DNA of 64,000 bases from assembly GCA_045538835.1 (NCBI GenBank), contig JAZQEF010000001.1, positions 58,103-122,102 of the forward strand, in the 5' to 3' direction. Both the position numbers and the translations under genes were made by a program. The stretch is from RGIG6165 sp045538835. GTDB lineage: Bacteria > Bacillota > Clostridia > Oscillospirales > Feifaniaceae. Positions 8,483-16,394 of this stretch are shown piece by piece. Numbering within the stretch: position 1 is the first letter of the stretch; the number at the start of each line of letters is the position of its first letter. The notes under the pieces are model-generated. The model did no database searches and had not been told where the DNA came from. It saw only the letters and a list, made by a program, of their open reading frames with translations.

Positions 8483-10804
8483 TTATATTGTTTTATTTAA
8501 CGACATCGTCGTTATAAACGGCGGTATCAACCAGAATAACTGCAACAATACAATGAGTATGGGCTTTGCGGCAGGAAGCATTGACATAACACAAGCAGCT
8601 ACAGCAAGCACAACACCAAATACATATGCAGCAAGACATATCGCAGTATTTGTAGTGAGCGCCGATCTCATTTTATGCGCAGTAGTATGCGCTCTGAAAA
8701 ATGCTGATACATCTTTTGTAATAGTGATAACATCAGGTGTATGGTCCTCGATCTCCAGCGACTCTTCCTTTTCAGCGAGAGAAACAGGAAGTATTCTTAT
8801 CATTGATTCGGGAATTTCATATTTTCCGCATACAAGACTTCTTGTAAGATTGGGATCCCTGCTCTTAAGTGCAAATCCAACACCTGCGCTTATTAATTTT
8901 TTTACTCGCTTTTTAATAATCTGATTTTCATTATATTTAATAGAAAATATTGCGGCAAGAAAACCATTTATTGCTACAAACAGCGCAACTTTTCCGCCAC
9001 TTTCTATTTTTTCCTGTGTTCCGTCAGCAGGAATCTTAATGAGATTATCGCGCATAAATGCTCGGTTTCCGATAAGAACTTTAGAGTTCTCAACATATGC
9101 ACTTATACCCTTTTCGTCATAATAACTGACAGAATCGGTATCTTTGAGAAGTTCCGTCTGTCCCGAAATAATATCCATCATCATCCCTGTAAGCGGTGAA
9201 TTGACTGAATTTAACACACTTGCCACATCGATAATCATAGACTTCATATCGGTATCGTTGTAAAGTTTGCTTCCGCACAAAAGAAGTGATTTTGGCGGGA
9301 AGAGATCCTGGTCGCAAAGAACAAGTGTCTCCGCCTTTGCAAAATTCTTTGCAGTAAACTCACCTGTAATTGCCGCGCCGCTGAATTTAAGTTTCTTCGA
9401 AAACGATATATACGGCAGCATATTTGTTACACAGAGCACTACAGACACAGTAAGCGCAAGAGCAACGACCATCATTGTTACTGCATTTATAAACTTGCCG
9501 TCAATTATAAGAGTTACAGCAAATAAAACAACGGATAATGCAATTGATACAATTGAAAGTATTGAAAGAATTTTACTTTCAGACGCTCTCTGTGTAGACT
9601 TAGTGAAAAAGTCATCAGTAACAAGCGTATCATATTTTCTCACAGTTGCCGCAAGTGAATCTTCACCTGTGATCTCTTGTGTCAGCTGCTTGTCCGTAAT
9701 CACTCTTCCGCATGTTTTTACAGGTTTGAATGCTATCAACTTATAGTCAGCACGCATCTTTTTGTAATTCTCGGTACTGTAATAAATGTAACCGAGAAGT
9801 GCCATAGCAACAAGTGACAAATAAGTATATGCGTCATCTGTACGATTGAATGCCAATATCAATGTGTGAATTATGGACATAGACATAAAGAACGACAATG
9901 CCGTTTCTATACCCGGTGCTGCGCATAGAATTTGTTTAAAGGCTTCTTTATAAACATCCAGAGCGCATATTACCATAGGTATTGCCAACACTACATTTAT
10001 AAGCATAAACCAATTGTTTCCGTGAACATAAGAAACTGCTTGTATAAACGGAAGACTTAAAGATTGGCTTATTCCGAGATAGAGTAATAACAGAAATATA
10101 AGGCTCATAGCTATAAGACGTTTTCTGCCTGCAGCAATGCTTTTACCCAGTTTTTCTCTTATCTCATTCTTGTCTTTGATCTTATCAAGAGGATGGGTAC
10201 CTGAGCGATATTCTTCCCTGATCTCTTTTATTTTTGTCGAGATAGTGACAAAAATATCATCTTTGAGAAAACGAGCCAACTCTTTGTGATTTATCTCACC
10301 GTCATCTTCTACGATCTTCTCAAGTTCAGCCGTATCACGCGAAGTCTTTTTTTCTTTTTCCTCCGGCATTGTAACAACAAAAATTTTGTTTCCGCCGTCA
10401 TCATCATTGTTCTCAAGACCGGGAAATACGGTCTGCACAAATTCTTTGACAGAAGATATCCTTGCCTTTTTACCCGTAAGTTTTATCTCGGGCGGAGGAG
10501 TCTTTTTCTCAGTTTTGGGAACAAATTTAAAACTTGAGAGTTTATAAAACTCCTTCGTATCAGAAACCGAGCCTTCCCTTTCAGATGCGGCAGTAACCGC
10601 TTTTTCAGGATTCTGTGTCACAATATCATTTATCTGATCTATGTAACCTTCGATTTCTTCGTCCTTATCCTCATCAAAAAGGCTTGTCCTTCTGTCTGTA
10701 TGCGATACCATATAGCCTTCAAGAAGGCTGTCGATATCAGGTATCGCTTTGACAAACGACCTGTCATATTCGGTTGTCATATCAAAACTTTTTTCGTCCT
10801 GCAT
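8483..10804 (-). CDS. Degenerate P-type ATPase-like membrane protein
   Basis: 773 residues, no sure family name. About 225 acidic cytoplasmic residues precede eight predicted membrane helices in a 4+2+2 pattern (about 229-343, 411-462, 717-768), the topology of P1B heavy-metal ATPases. After helix 6, CDQDLF (497-502) sits where CDKTGT should be, so the Asp stays but KTGT is gone. NSPLTG (535-540) replaces the SEHPL motif, and DEKGISAYVENSKVLIGN (563-580) matches the N-domain nucleotide loop. SRD (648-650) replaces TGD, and the hinge GDGxND is missing. A TGED at 379-382 recalls TGES. It reads as a pseudo-enzyme descended from a P-type ATPase. It lies 14 nt after rlmB with GGAG before its ATG, so the two are cotranscribed. 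Function unknown. Confidence 0.65.
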   Translation of the reverse strand: MQDEKSFDMTTEYDRSFVKAIPDIDSLLEGYMVSHTDRRTSLFDEDKDEEIEGYIDQINDIVTQNPEKAVTAASEREGSVSDTKEFYKLSSFKFVPKTEKKTPPPEIKLTGKKARISSVKEFVQTVFPGLENNDDDGGNKIFVVTMPEEKEKKTSRDTAELEKIVEDDGEINHKELARFLKDDIFVTISTKIKEIREEYRSGTHPLDKIKDKNEIREKLGKSIAAGRKRLIAMSLIFLLLLYLGISQSLSLPFIQAVSYVHGNNWFMLINVVLAIPMVICALDVYKEAFKQILCAAPGIETALSFFMSMSIIHTLILAFNRTDDAYTYLSLVAMALLGYIYYSTENYKKMRADYKLIAFKPVKTCGRVITDKQLTQEITGEDSLAATVRKYDTLVTDDFFTKSTQRASESKILSILSIVSIALSVVLFAVTLIIDGKFINAVTMMVVALALTVSVVLCVTNMLPYISFSKKLKFSGAAITGEFTAKNFAKAETLVLCDQDLFPPKSLLLCGSKLYNDTDMKSMIIDVASVLNSVNSPLTGMMMDIISGQTELLKDTDSVSYYDEKGISAYVENSKVLIGNRAFMRDNLIKIPADGTQEKIESGGKVALFVAINGFLAAIFSIKYNENQIIKKRVKKLISAGVGFALKSRDPNLTRSLVCGKYEIPESMIRILPVSLAEKEESLEIEDHTPDVITITKDVSAFFRAHTTAHKMRSALTTNTAICLAAYVFGVVLAVAACVMSMLPAAKPILIVLLQLFWLIPPFITTMSLNKTI

Positions 10805-10818
10805 AATTTACTCCGAAC

Positions 10819-11589
10819 CTATTTATTTATTTTCTGTCTATAGGATTCATACATAAGAAGTGCCGCTGCAACTGAGGCATTCAGTGACGACACCTTTCCC
10901 TGCATGGGAATGGAAATAAGAAAATCACATTTTTCACGAACAAGTCTGCTCATACCCTCACCCTCATTTCCAATGACAAATGCGGCAGCACCTGTGAGAT
11001 CGGTTTCATAAAAACTCTTATCCGCTTCCGCCGCTGTTCCGTATACCCAGAGACCGAGATCTTTAAGTTTATCAAGCGTTTGCGGTATATTTGAAACACG
11101 TGCAACCTTAACATGCATGAGCGCACCGGCTGATGCTTTGACGACCGCAGGTGTTATTCCGACACTTCTGTTTTTGGGAATGATTATACCGTGAATCCCA
11201 GATGCTTCAGCAGTACGTGCTATCGCACCTAGATTATGAGGATCTGTAAGATTTTCAGCAACAATAACAACGGGAGCTTCTCCCGCTTCCTTTGCGCTGT
11301 TAATTATCTCTTCAACAGAATAGTATTGAACAGGAGTGATATATGCGACAACACCCTGGTGATTTTTAATTCCGCTTATATGGTCAAGTTTAACTTTGTC
11401 CGCTTCGGATATCGGAATACCTTTTTCTTTGGCAAGAGCAATTATTCTTACAATCGAGCCCTCGCGCTCACCCCTCGCAAGAAAAAGTTTATCTATTTTT
11501 GTATCAGATTTCAACGCTTCCATAACAGGATTTCTTCCTGCTATTACTCCCTCTTTCAAATCAGGATCTCTTTGTTTATTTATTGCCAT
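10819..11589 (-). CDS. rlmB: RlmB-like 23S rRNA (guanosine-2'-O)-methyltransferase
   Basis: SpoU/TrmH (SPOUT) methyltransferase of 256 residues, expected to 2'-O-methylate G2251 of 23S rRNA (or a related site) using S-adenosylmethionine. The N-terminal substrate domain begins with VIAGRNPVMEAL. The three SPOUT motifs are present: NLTDPHNLGAIARTAE, IGNEGEGMSR and IPMQGKVSSLNASVAAAL. I start at ATG 11589, which has GAGG 6 nt upstream, rather than at a GTG 12 nt earlier. It shares a transcription unit with the degenerate P-type-ATPase-like gene. Confidence 0.9.
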   Translation of the reverse strand: MAINKQRDPDLKEGVIAGRNPVMEALKSDTKIDKLFLARGEREGSIVRIIALAKEKGIPISEADKVKLDHISGIKNHQGVVAYITPVQYYSVEEIINSAKEAGEAPVVIVAENLTDPHNLGAIARTAEASGIHGIIIPKNRSVGITPAVVKASAGALMHVKVARVSNIPQTLDKLKDLGLWVYGTAAEADKSFYETDLTGAAAFVIGNEGEGMSRLVREKCDFLISIPMQGKVSSLNASVAAALLMYESYRQKINK

Positions 11590-11618
11590 TCCTATCCTCA
11601 CAACTTTATAATAAGATT

Positions 11619-11647
11619 ATAATAACACATATTTTTTAGACTTTCAA
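11619..11647 (-). promoter_or_regulatory. Putative sigma-A promoter of rlmB
   Basis: TTGAAA (11647-11642) and TATTAT (11624-11619) on the minus strand are 17 nt apart, about 30 nt upstream of the rlmB start. Confidence 0.45.
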
Positions 11648-11656
11648 TTTAATAAC

Positions 11657-11908
11657 TTATTTTAGTGCAGGAAATTTTCGGTGATTTATTAAAATCGCGT
11701 CTTCGCCTATCACATCAATATCCTGCCAGCATATTACTATCTCATTGCCTTTTGAAAACACAGAAAATCCTTTACAGCACGGTTCAACGACTATTGCTGT
11801 AACTTTCCCGCACTCAACATCGATTTCGAGATCGCATACCGTGCCAATGCAAACACCGCTGCATATGTCGATAACAGGTTTTGAACGAAGATTGTAAATT
11901 CGTTCCAC
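11657..11908 (-). CDS. YlmC/YmxH family sporulation-associated PRC-barrel protein
   Basis: 83-residue single-domain PRC-barrel protein. The start RIYNLRSKPVIDICSG, the core CDLEIDVECGKVTAIVV and the closing DVIGEDAILIN are the YlmC/YmxH pattern, a family tied to sporulating Firmicutes and often found near sigE-sigG, which here begin 2.1 kb away. The molecular role is unknown. Three cysteines at about residues 16, 20 and 26 and a CC pair near 43 could bind metal, but this is a guess. Its start is divergent from that of the M29 peptidase. Confidence 0.8.
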   Translation of the reverse strand: MERIYNLRSKPVIDICSGVCIGTVCDLEIDVECGKVTAIVVEPCCKGFSVFSKGNEIVICWQDIDVIGEDAILINHRKFPALK

Positions 11909-11924
11909 AAAATTCTCCTTTCAG

Positions 11925-11952
11925 TTGTAATTTTGGCAAATAGAGTTATAAT
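11925..11952 (+). promoter_or_regulatory. Putative sigma-A promoter of the M29 aminopeptidase gene
   Basis: TTGTAA (11925-11930) and TATAAT (11947-11952) are 16 nt apart on the plus strand, upstream of AGGAGG at 11967-11972. Confidence 0.45.
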
Positions 11953-11978
11953 AACATTATATTATCAGGAGGCAGACA

Positions 11979-13205
11979 ATGATGAATTTAAATGACAAAA
12001 TACTCTCATATGCCCGACTCATCGTACAGAGAGGCGTGGCTTTAAAAAAAGGACAGGAACTCGTTATTTTAGCGCCAATTGAACTTGCAGAATTTGCAAG
12101 AACGGTTGCAAAAGAAGGCTGGGAAAACGGTGCTTCGGACGTAATCCTCGTCTGGAGAGATGATGAAATAGCAAAACTCAGACTGAGCAATGCAGAAAAG
12201 AGCGTTCTTTCGGACAAATCAAGATTTGAAAACGACCTTCGACTTTTCTACGGTAAAAGAAATGCCGCATTTGTAACTATAATAGGCGAAGATCCCGATG
12301 CTTTTTCGGAAATCAATCCAGAAAACATAACCCTCAACTCCCGCACAAGTTCAGTTGTATTAAAGCCCTATTTTGACCTTGTGACTGCAAATAAAATACG
12401 CTGGACAATAGTGGCGGCTCCCACCCAGTTATGGGCAAAAAAATTATTTCCAAACGAAAATGATGCTGTAACAAAACTTTGGGAAGTTATATTTAAAACC
12501 GTACGTGTAGACACGGACGATCCGTCTGCCGCTTGGGATAAACACAGAGAGTCTCTTTTGAAAAAGGCAGAATTTCTAAATAAGAAAGCCTTTAAAACAC
12601 TTAAGTATAAAAATAGTCTTGGTACAGATTTTTGTGTGGATCTGCCAAAAAACCATATGTGGTCCGGTGCAGGTGACGAGTCACCTGACGGTGTTCATTT
12701 CTTCCCTAATATGCCTACCGAAGAAATATTTACTCTGCCCGAAAAGAATTCCGCAAACGGCACTCTTGTTGCATCGATGCCGCTTTCACACAACGGGATA
12801 ACGATAAACAATTTCAAGATAACATTTAAAGACGGCAAAGTTACAGATTATTCCGCAGAGACAGGTTATGAAACGCTCAAGGGAATCATTGAGACTGACG
12901 AGGGCAGTTCCATGCTCGGTGAAGTTGCGCTTGTACCGTATGACTCCCCCATCTCATCGCTCGGCATAATGTTTTATGAAACACTTTTTGATGAAAATGC
13001 ATCATGCCATTTTGCTCTTGGCGAAGCATATCCTTGCTTTAAAGACGTAGATGAAATATCCGATGAAGAAATGGTAAAAAGAGGTATGAATCAGTCTCTT
13101 GAGCATGTCGATTTTATGGTGGGTACGGCAGATCTTTCCATAATTGGTATAACCGAGGATGGTCAGGAGATACCCATATTTACAAACGGCAATTTTGCAT
13201 TTTAA
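11979..13205 (+). CDS. M29 family aminopeptidase (AmpS/PepS type)
   Basis: Cytoplasmic metallo-aminopeptidase of 408 residues that would trim N-terminal residues from peptides. Family blocks are LNDKILSYARLIVQRGVALKKGQEL at the N-terminus, then MWSGAGDESPDGVHFFPNMPTEEIF, GEVALVPYDSPIS, FYETLFDENASCHFALGEAYP and HVDFMVGTADLSI, which carry the Glu, His, Tyr and Asp metal ligands. AGGAGG lies 6 nt upstream of the first of two adjacent ATG codons. It is monocistronic, with its own promoter and a strong terminator, and is one of the few plus-strand genes here. Confidence 0.92.
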   Translation: MMNLNDKILSYARLIVQRGVALKKGQELVILAPIELAEFARTVAKEGWENGASDVILVWRDDEIAKLRLSNAEKSVLSDKSRFENDLRLFYGKRNAAFVTIIGEDPDAFSEINPENITLNSRTSSVVLKPYFDLVTANKIRWTIVAAPTQLWAKKLFPNENDAVTKLWEVIFKTVRVDTDDPSAAWDKHRESLLKKAEFLNKKAFKTLKYKNSLGTDFCVDLPKNHMWSGAGDESPDGVHFFPNMPTEEIFTLPEKNSANGTLVASMPLSHNGITINNFKITFKDGKVTDYSAETGYETLKGIIETDEGSSMLGEVALVPYDSPISSLGIMFYETLFDENASCHFALGEAYPCFKDVDEISDEEMVKRGMNQSLEHVDFMVGTADLSIIGITEDGQEIPIFTNGNFAF

Positions 13206-13247
13206 AGTAAAAAAATGAGTTTCATACGAAACTCATTTTTTTACTTT
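13204..13247. terminator. Bidirectional terminator between the M29 peptidase and PAP2 genes
   Basis: A perfect 20-bp stem with a 4-nt loop (ATAC), with A/T runs on both sides. It serves the convergent plus- and minus-strand genes and overlaps both stop regions. Confidence 0.93.
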
Positions 13248-13910
13248 AATTTTTTGTCTGCATTTTACATCTATCACCGCCGAATAGTATAACCCGGATA
13301 GAAAAGAAGCCAATAATACTCCGCCCACGACATCAGTAAACCAATGAAGTCCCGACGCCAAACGTCCGAAAACTGTTGCTATAATTGCAATTAACAGTAA
13401 CACCTTTAGAGTGGTTTTCAAACGCTTGTTTTTAATATGCCAGTCAATCTGCATTATTGCCGAGCCCAGTATTACAATTACAAGTATTGTGTGTGACGAA
13501 GGATATGACGCCTCAAGAAGACCTTCAACCAACACAGGTCTGTAATTAACAACAATTACTTCAAAAAATATGTAAGCAAATACAGTAAGTACATATAAAG
13601 CGCCAAGTGCCAAAATTTCAAAATCGGTTTTTAAAATTGATTTACGCTGTGCCATCTGTAAAAACCCTAAAACAGTAAAAATGAGTGCAATAATTATTGC
13701 TGCATATCCAATAACTTCCGAAATAATATAGCAAACAGAACTCTGTCCTAAAAACTCAAAAACAAATATGTTTATCGTGGAAAAACCTATTAATGAACCC
13801 TGCGGTCCCACAGGATTTACATCCACTGATTTTACAAGAACTGTAAAGAGTACAAACAAGGCAAAAAACAATGTTGATATTAAGTAGTTGTTTCGAATTT
13901 TCTTTTTCAT
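13233..13910 (-). CDS. PAP2-superfamily membrane phosphatase
   Basis: 225-residue membrane protein with about six helices. Motif C2 appears as PSSH and motif C3 as GRLASGLHWFTD, giving the catalytic His pair. In motif C1 the RP is present (NYRP), but the usual Lys seven residues earlier is not seen, so activity is less certain. Members dephosphorylate lipid phosphates or undecaprenyl pyrophosphate at the membrane; the substrate here is unknown. It sits between terminators as a single gene. Confidence 0.85.
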   Translation of the reverse strand: MKKKIRNNYLISTLFFALFVLFTVLVKSVDVNPVGPQGSLIGFSTINIFVFEFLGQSSVCYIISEVIGYAAIIIALIFTVLGFLQMAQRKSILKTDFEILALGALYVLTVFAYIFFEVIVVNYRPVLVEGLLEASYPSSHTILVIVILGSAIMQIDWHIKNKRLKTTLKVLLLIAIIATVFGRLASGLHWFTDVVGGVLLASFLSGLYYSAVIDVKCRQKIKVKK

Positions 13911-13975
13911 AGTTTCCTCTTTTTATGTTTCAATGCGTATATTGTACTAAAAAAAAGATTTATAGTCAACAGTGC

Positions 13976-14006
13976 AAAAACGGTTGTCGTAATGACAACC
14001 GTTTTT
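13976..14006 (-). terminator. Terminator after sigG
   Basis: A perfect 13-bp stem (AAAAACGGTTGTC) with a 5-nt loop and a T tract on the minus strand, ending 2 nt past the sigG stop codon. Confidence 0.9.
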
Positions 14007-14008
14007 GA

Positions 14009-14782
14009 TTATATTTCACTTTTTATGTGTTTTAAAGCCGCTTTTTCAAGTCTTGATACCTGAGCCTGAGATATCCCCATATCTTCAGCAACTTCAACCT
14101 GAGTAAGTCCCTCAAAAAACCTCTTTCTGACCACATTTTTCTCGCGGTCATTAAGTGATTCAAAAGCCTCTCTTATACTGATCTCATCAAGCCAGTTATT
14201 ATCCTCCGCTCCGTTGTCTGACAGTTGATCCATTACACAGACAGGATCGCCGTTTTCTGAATAAATCGGTTCAAAAAGACTGACAGGATCCATTATGGCA
14301 TCTAAAGCGGCAACTACTTCACTTCTGTCCGCTTCTAATTCTTTTGCCACTTCGTCAACAGTTGCCTCTCTGCCAAGTTTCTTTGAGAGTCTTTCTTTTT
14401 CGCTGAGGGCTTTATAGGCAAGATCTCTCATGGAGCGGCTAACCCTTATAATATTGTTATCACGAAGGTATCGTCTGAGTTCTCCCGTTATCATCGGCAC
14501 AGCATAAGTTGAAAACTGTACTCCCTGATCCATATCAAAGTTATTTATTGCTTTTATGAGACCGATACAGCCGACTTGAAAAAGATCGTCTGCTTCTTCT
14601 CCCCTGTCCGAGAATCTTTTTACAACACTCAGTACAAGACGAAGATTTCCGTTTATAAATTCATTCTGAGCCTGTTTGTCACCTTTTTTTATCCTCTGCA
14701 TCAGTTCATATTTTTCTGTCTTTGTCAGCACCTTGATGTCTGCGGTGTTAATTCCGCATATTACAACCTTATTGTAGTGCAA
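14009..14782 (-). CDS. sigG: Sporulation sigma factor SigG (forespore)
   Basis: RNA polymerase sigma factor that directs late forespore transcription, 257 residues. The core is nearly identical in pattern to B. subtilis SigG: NGNLRLVLSV, DDLFQVGCIGL, FSTYAVPMI, region 3 DPVSLFEPIY and the region 4 helix QVEVAEDMGISQAQVSRLEKAA. I choose the TTG at 14782, because it gives MHYNKVVICG, which lines up with MSRNKVEICG of B. subtilis, and GAGG sits 9 nt upstream. A GTG 15 nt earlier overlaps that ribosome site. It follows sigE by 59 nt, the classical spoIIGA-sigE-sigG order. Confidence 0.95.
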   Translation of the reverse strand: MHYNKVVICGINTADIKVLTKTEKYELMQRIKKGDKQAQNEFINGNLRLVLSVVKRFSDRGEEADDLFQVGCIGLIKAINNFDMDQGVQFSTYAVPMITGELRRYLRDNNIIRVSRSMRDLAYKALSEKERLSKKLGREATVDEVAKELEADRSEVVAALDAIMDPVSLFEPIYSENGDPVCVMDQLSDNGAEDNNWLDEISIREAFESLNDREKNVVRKRFFEGLTQVEVAEDMGISQAQVSRLEKAALKHIKSEI

Positions 14783-14841
14783 AGCAAATATCCTCACTAA
14801 AATTTCTATTATGAGTATTTACTTTGCACTGTAAATTTATT

Positions 14842-15546
14842 CTACGAGAGCCTTATTATTTCTTTCTTAAGATGCGATATTATTTTCTTTTCAAGACGCG
14901 ATATGTATGACTGCGAGATGCCCAAAACATCTGCAACATCTTTTTGAGTCATCTCATGACCGCTGTCTATGCCAAATCTCATTTCCATTATGGAACGTTC
15001 ACGCTCACCAAGCCTTGAAATTGCCATTCTGAGCACCGTTCTGTCGACCTCATCATCAAGATCTTTTGAAACAGTATCGTCATCTGTACCTAAAATATCA
15101 GACAGCAGAAGTTCATTTCCGTCCCAGTCAACATTCAACGGTTCATCGAGAGATATTTCCATTTTTCTTGATGAATTTTTCCTTATATACATCAGAATTT
15201 CATTTTCAATACATCTTGAAGCATATGTGGCAAGTTTTATATTTTTTGATGAATTGAAGGTGTTTATTGCTTTGATAAGTCCGATGCTTCCTATCGAAAC
15301 AAGATCTTCTATTCCAATACCTGTTGATTCAAATTTTCTTGCAATATAGACCACGAGTCGAAGATTATGTTCTATAAGCGCCTGTCTTGCCGTAAGATCA
15401 CCTTTTGCAAGTGCTTCAACATAATTTGCTTCATCTTCCGAAGAGAGCGGTGCAGGCAAAGTTTCATTGCCGTTTATATAGTTGACAGCCTTGCCCGAGA
15501 ATAACGAGCGAAGTTTTTCAAGTATCCGTAATAAAAGTTTCTTCAT
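14842..15546 (-). CDS. sigE: Sporulation sigma factor SigE (mother cell)
   Basis: Early mother-cell sigma factor of 234 residues, made as pro-SigE and cleaved by SpoIIGA. Region 2 reads HNLRLVVYIARKFESTGIGIEDLVSIG, then KLATYASRCIENEILMYIR and region 4 TQKDVADVLGISQSYISRLEK. The hydrophobic, basic first 25 residues (MKKLLLRILEKLRSLF) form the pro-sequence. I start at ATG 15546, with GAGG 6 nt upstream, rather than at a GTG 12 nt earlier. SpoIIGA stops 8 nt upstream. Confidence 0.96.
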   Translation of the reverse strand: MKKLLLRILEKLRSLFSGKAVNYINGNETLPAPLSSEDEANYVEALAKGDLTARQALIEHNLRLVVYIARKFESTGIGIEDLVSIGSIGLIKAINTFNSSKNIKLATYASRCIENEILMYIRKNSSRKMEISLDEPLNVDWDGNELLLSDILGTDDDTVSKDLDDEVDRTVLRMAISRLGERERSIMEMRFGIDSGHEMTQKDVADVLGISQSYISRLEKKIISHLKKEIIRLS

Positions 15547-15554
15547 CAATATCC

Positions 15555-16286
15555 TCACATTCCCAGAGCATACATTGGAAATATACCCTGATATTCATTG
15601 TCAAAAAAATCTATTGTAGCGACTGCCACTTTATCAAAATACCGTTTTCCCACAAAAGCCGAATAATAGCAGCACATTATTTTGCCGCTTCCGTCAACGG
15701 TTTTATATTCCACAGGCATACTTCCCTCACACTTAAAGAAATCCGACGATACAAGCAGTACCGGAACAGAACCGCAAGATAGTGTACATCCACTGTCAAT
15801 CATAACATCAAAAATAAGATTACCCTTTTCCGTCAGCAATATTGCTTTTTCTGTTTTATTTGCATTCTTTCTGTTATAAAGAAAAAAACACAGTTTTACG
15901 GGAAAATATATGAAAACTGCTAACAGAATAAGAAGCACAAGAGAAAAATCTATGTAACCAAAACCGTTTACAGTATTGATATCAATAAATCCAGATGATA
16001 TTTCAAGAAGTCCGCTGTATACAGATGATATTACAATAAGCAACAGTGATCTTTTAAAGGAAATGCCAAAAGCAACGACCGAAGACATCAATGCAAAAAG
16101 CACACCAAATATGTAATGCAGTCGGAATATATAACCGACACACGACAACAGCCCTCCAAGCATAGCCGAGAGCATTATACGCCATCTGTGCCCCTTGCCA
16201 AGCGTAATTCTGTTACAAAGCGATAAAAGAATATAATCCATTATTGCATTGAACAAAAACATTTCATCAAGATAGACCATATACAT
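15555..16286 (-). CDS. spoIIGA: SpoIIGA sigma-E processing peptidase
   Basis: Membrane aspartic protease that cleaves pro-SigE after engulfment signalling by SpoIIR. About 243 residues: the first half has five to six hydrophobic helices beginning VYLDEMFLFNAIMDYILL, and the cytoplasmic half carries the catalytic motif as DSGCTLSCGSVPVLLV, where DTGN is usual. Thus the Asp and Gly are kept, with Ser for Thr. The start is uncertain: ATG at 16286 or at 16280. The second aligns better with the family's short M-VYLD start and leaves a slightly longer leader behind the promoter. It forms an operon with sigE. Confidence 0.9.
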   Translation of the reverse strand: MYMVYLDEMFLFNAIMDYILLSLCNRITLGKGHRWRIMLSAMLGGLLSCVGYIFRLHYIFGVLFALMSSVVAFGISFKRSLLLIVISSVYSGLLEISSGFIDINTVNGFGYIDFSLVLLILLAVFIYFPVKLCFFLYNRKNANKTEKAILLTEKGNLIFDVMIDSGCTLSCGSVPVLLVSSDFFKCEGSMPVEYKTVDGSGKIMCCYYSAFVGKRYFDKVAVATIDFFDNEYQGIFPMYALGM

Positions 16287-16297
16287 TCACCACTTCG

Positions 16298-16331
16298 ATT
16301 ATAAATTACATACATTGCAAAATGTGTCAAA
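16298..16331 (-). promoter_or_regulatory. Putative Spo0A-controlled promoter of spoIIGA-sigE
   Basis: On the minus strand TTGACA (16330-16325) and TATAAT (16303-16298) are both perfect but separated by 21 nt. On the opposite strand, TGTGTCAAA (16323-16331) overlaps the -35 and matches the 0A box TTTGTCRAA at 8 of 9. The B. subtilis spoIIG promoter likewise has an overlong spacer (22 nt) and 0A boxes at the -35. The leader to the start codon would be very short (about 5-11 nt), which is the weak point. Confidence 0.55.
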
Positions 16332-16394
16332 TAGAGTGGTAAATTCTTTTTATATATGTTAAAATACAGACAGATTTTATTAGGAGTTAATATT

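Noticed and set aside
11590..11601. Upstream GTG start for rlmB
   Set aside because: It would place the GAGG ribosome site inside the coding region; ATG 11589 has proper spacing.
13233..13910. Pseudogene call for the PAP2 protein
   Set aside because: The C1 Lys is not seen, but the frame is intact and motifs C2 and C3 are kept, so I keep it as a gene.
14783..14841. Sigma-F/G-type promoter for sigG (CATAATA on the minus strand)
   Set aside because: A -10-like CATAATA is present, but no -35 with the right spacing (17-18 nt) is seen; only a GAATA about 24 nt upstream.
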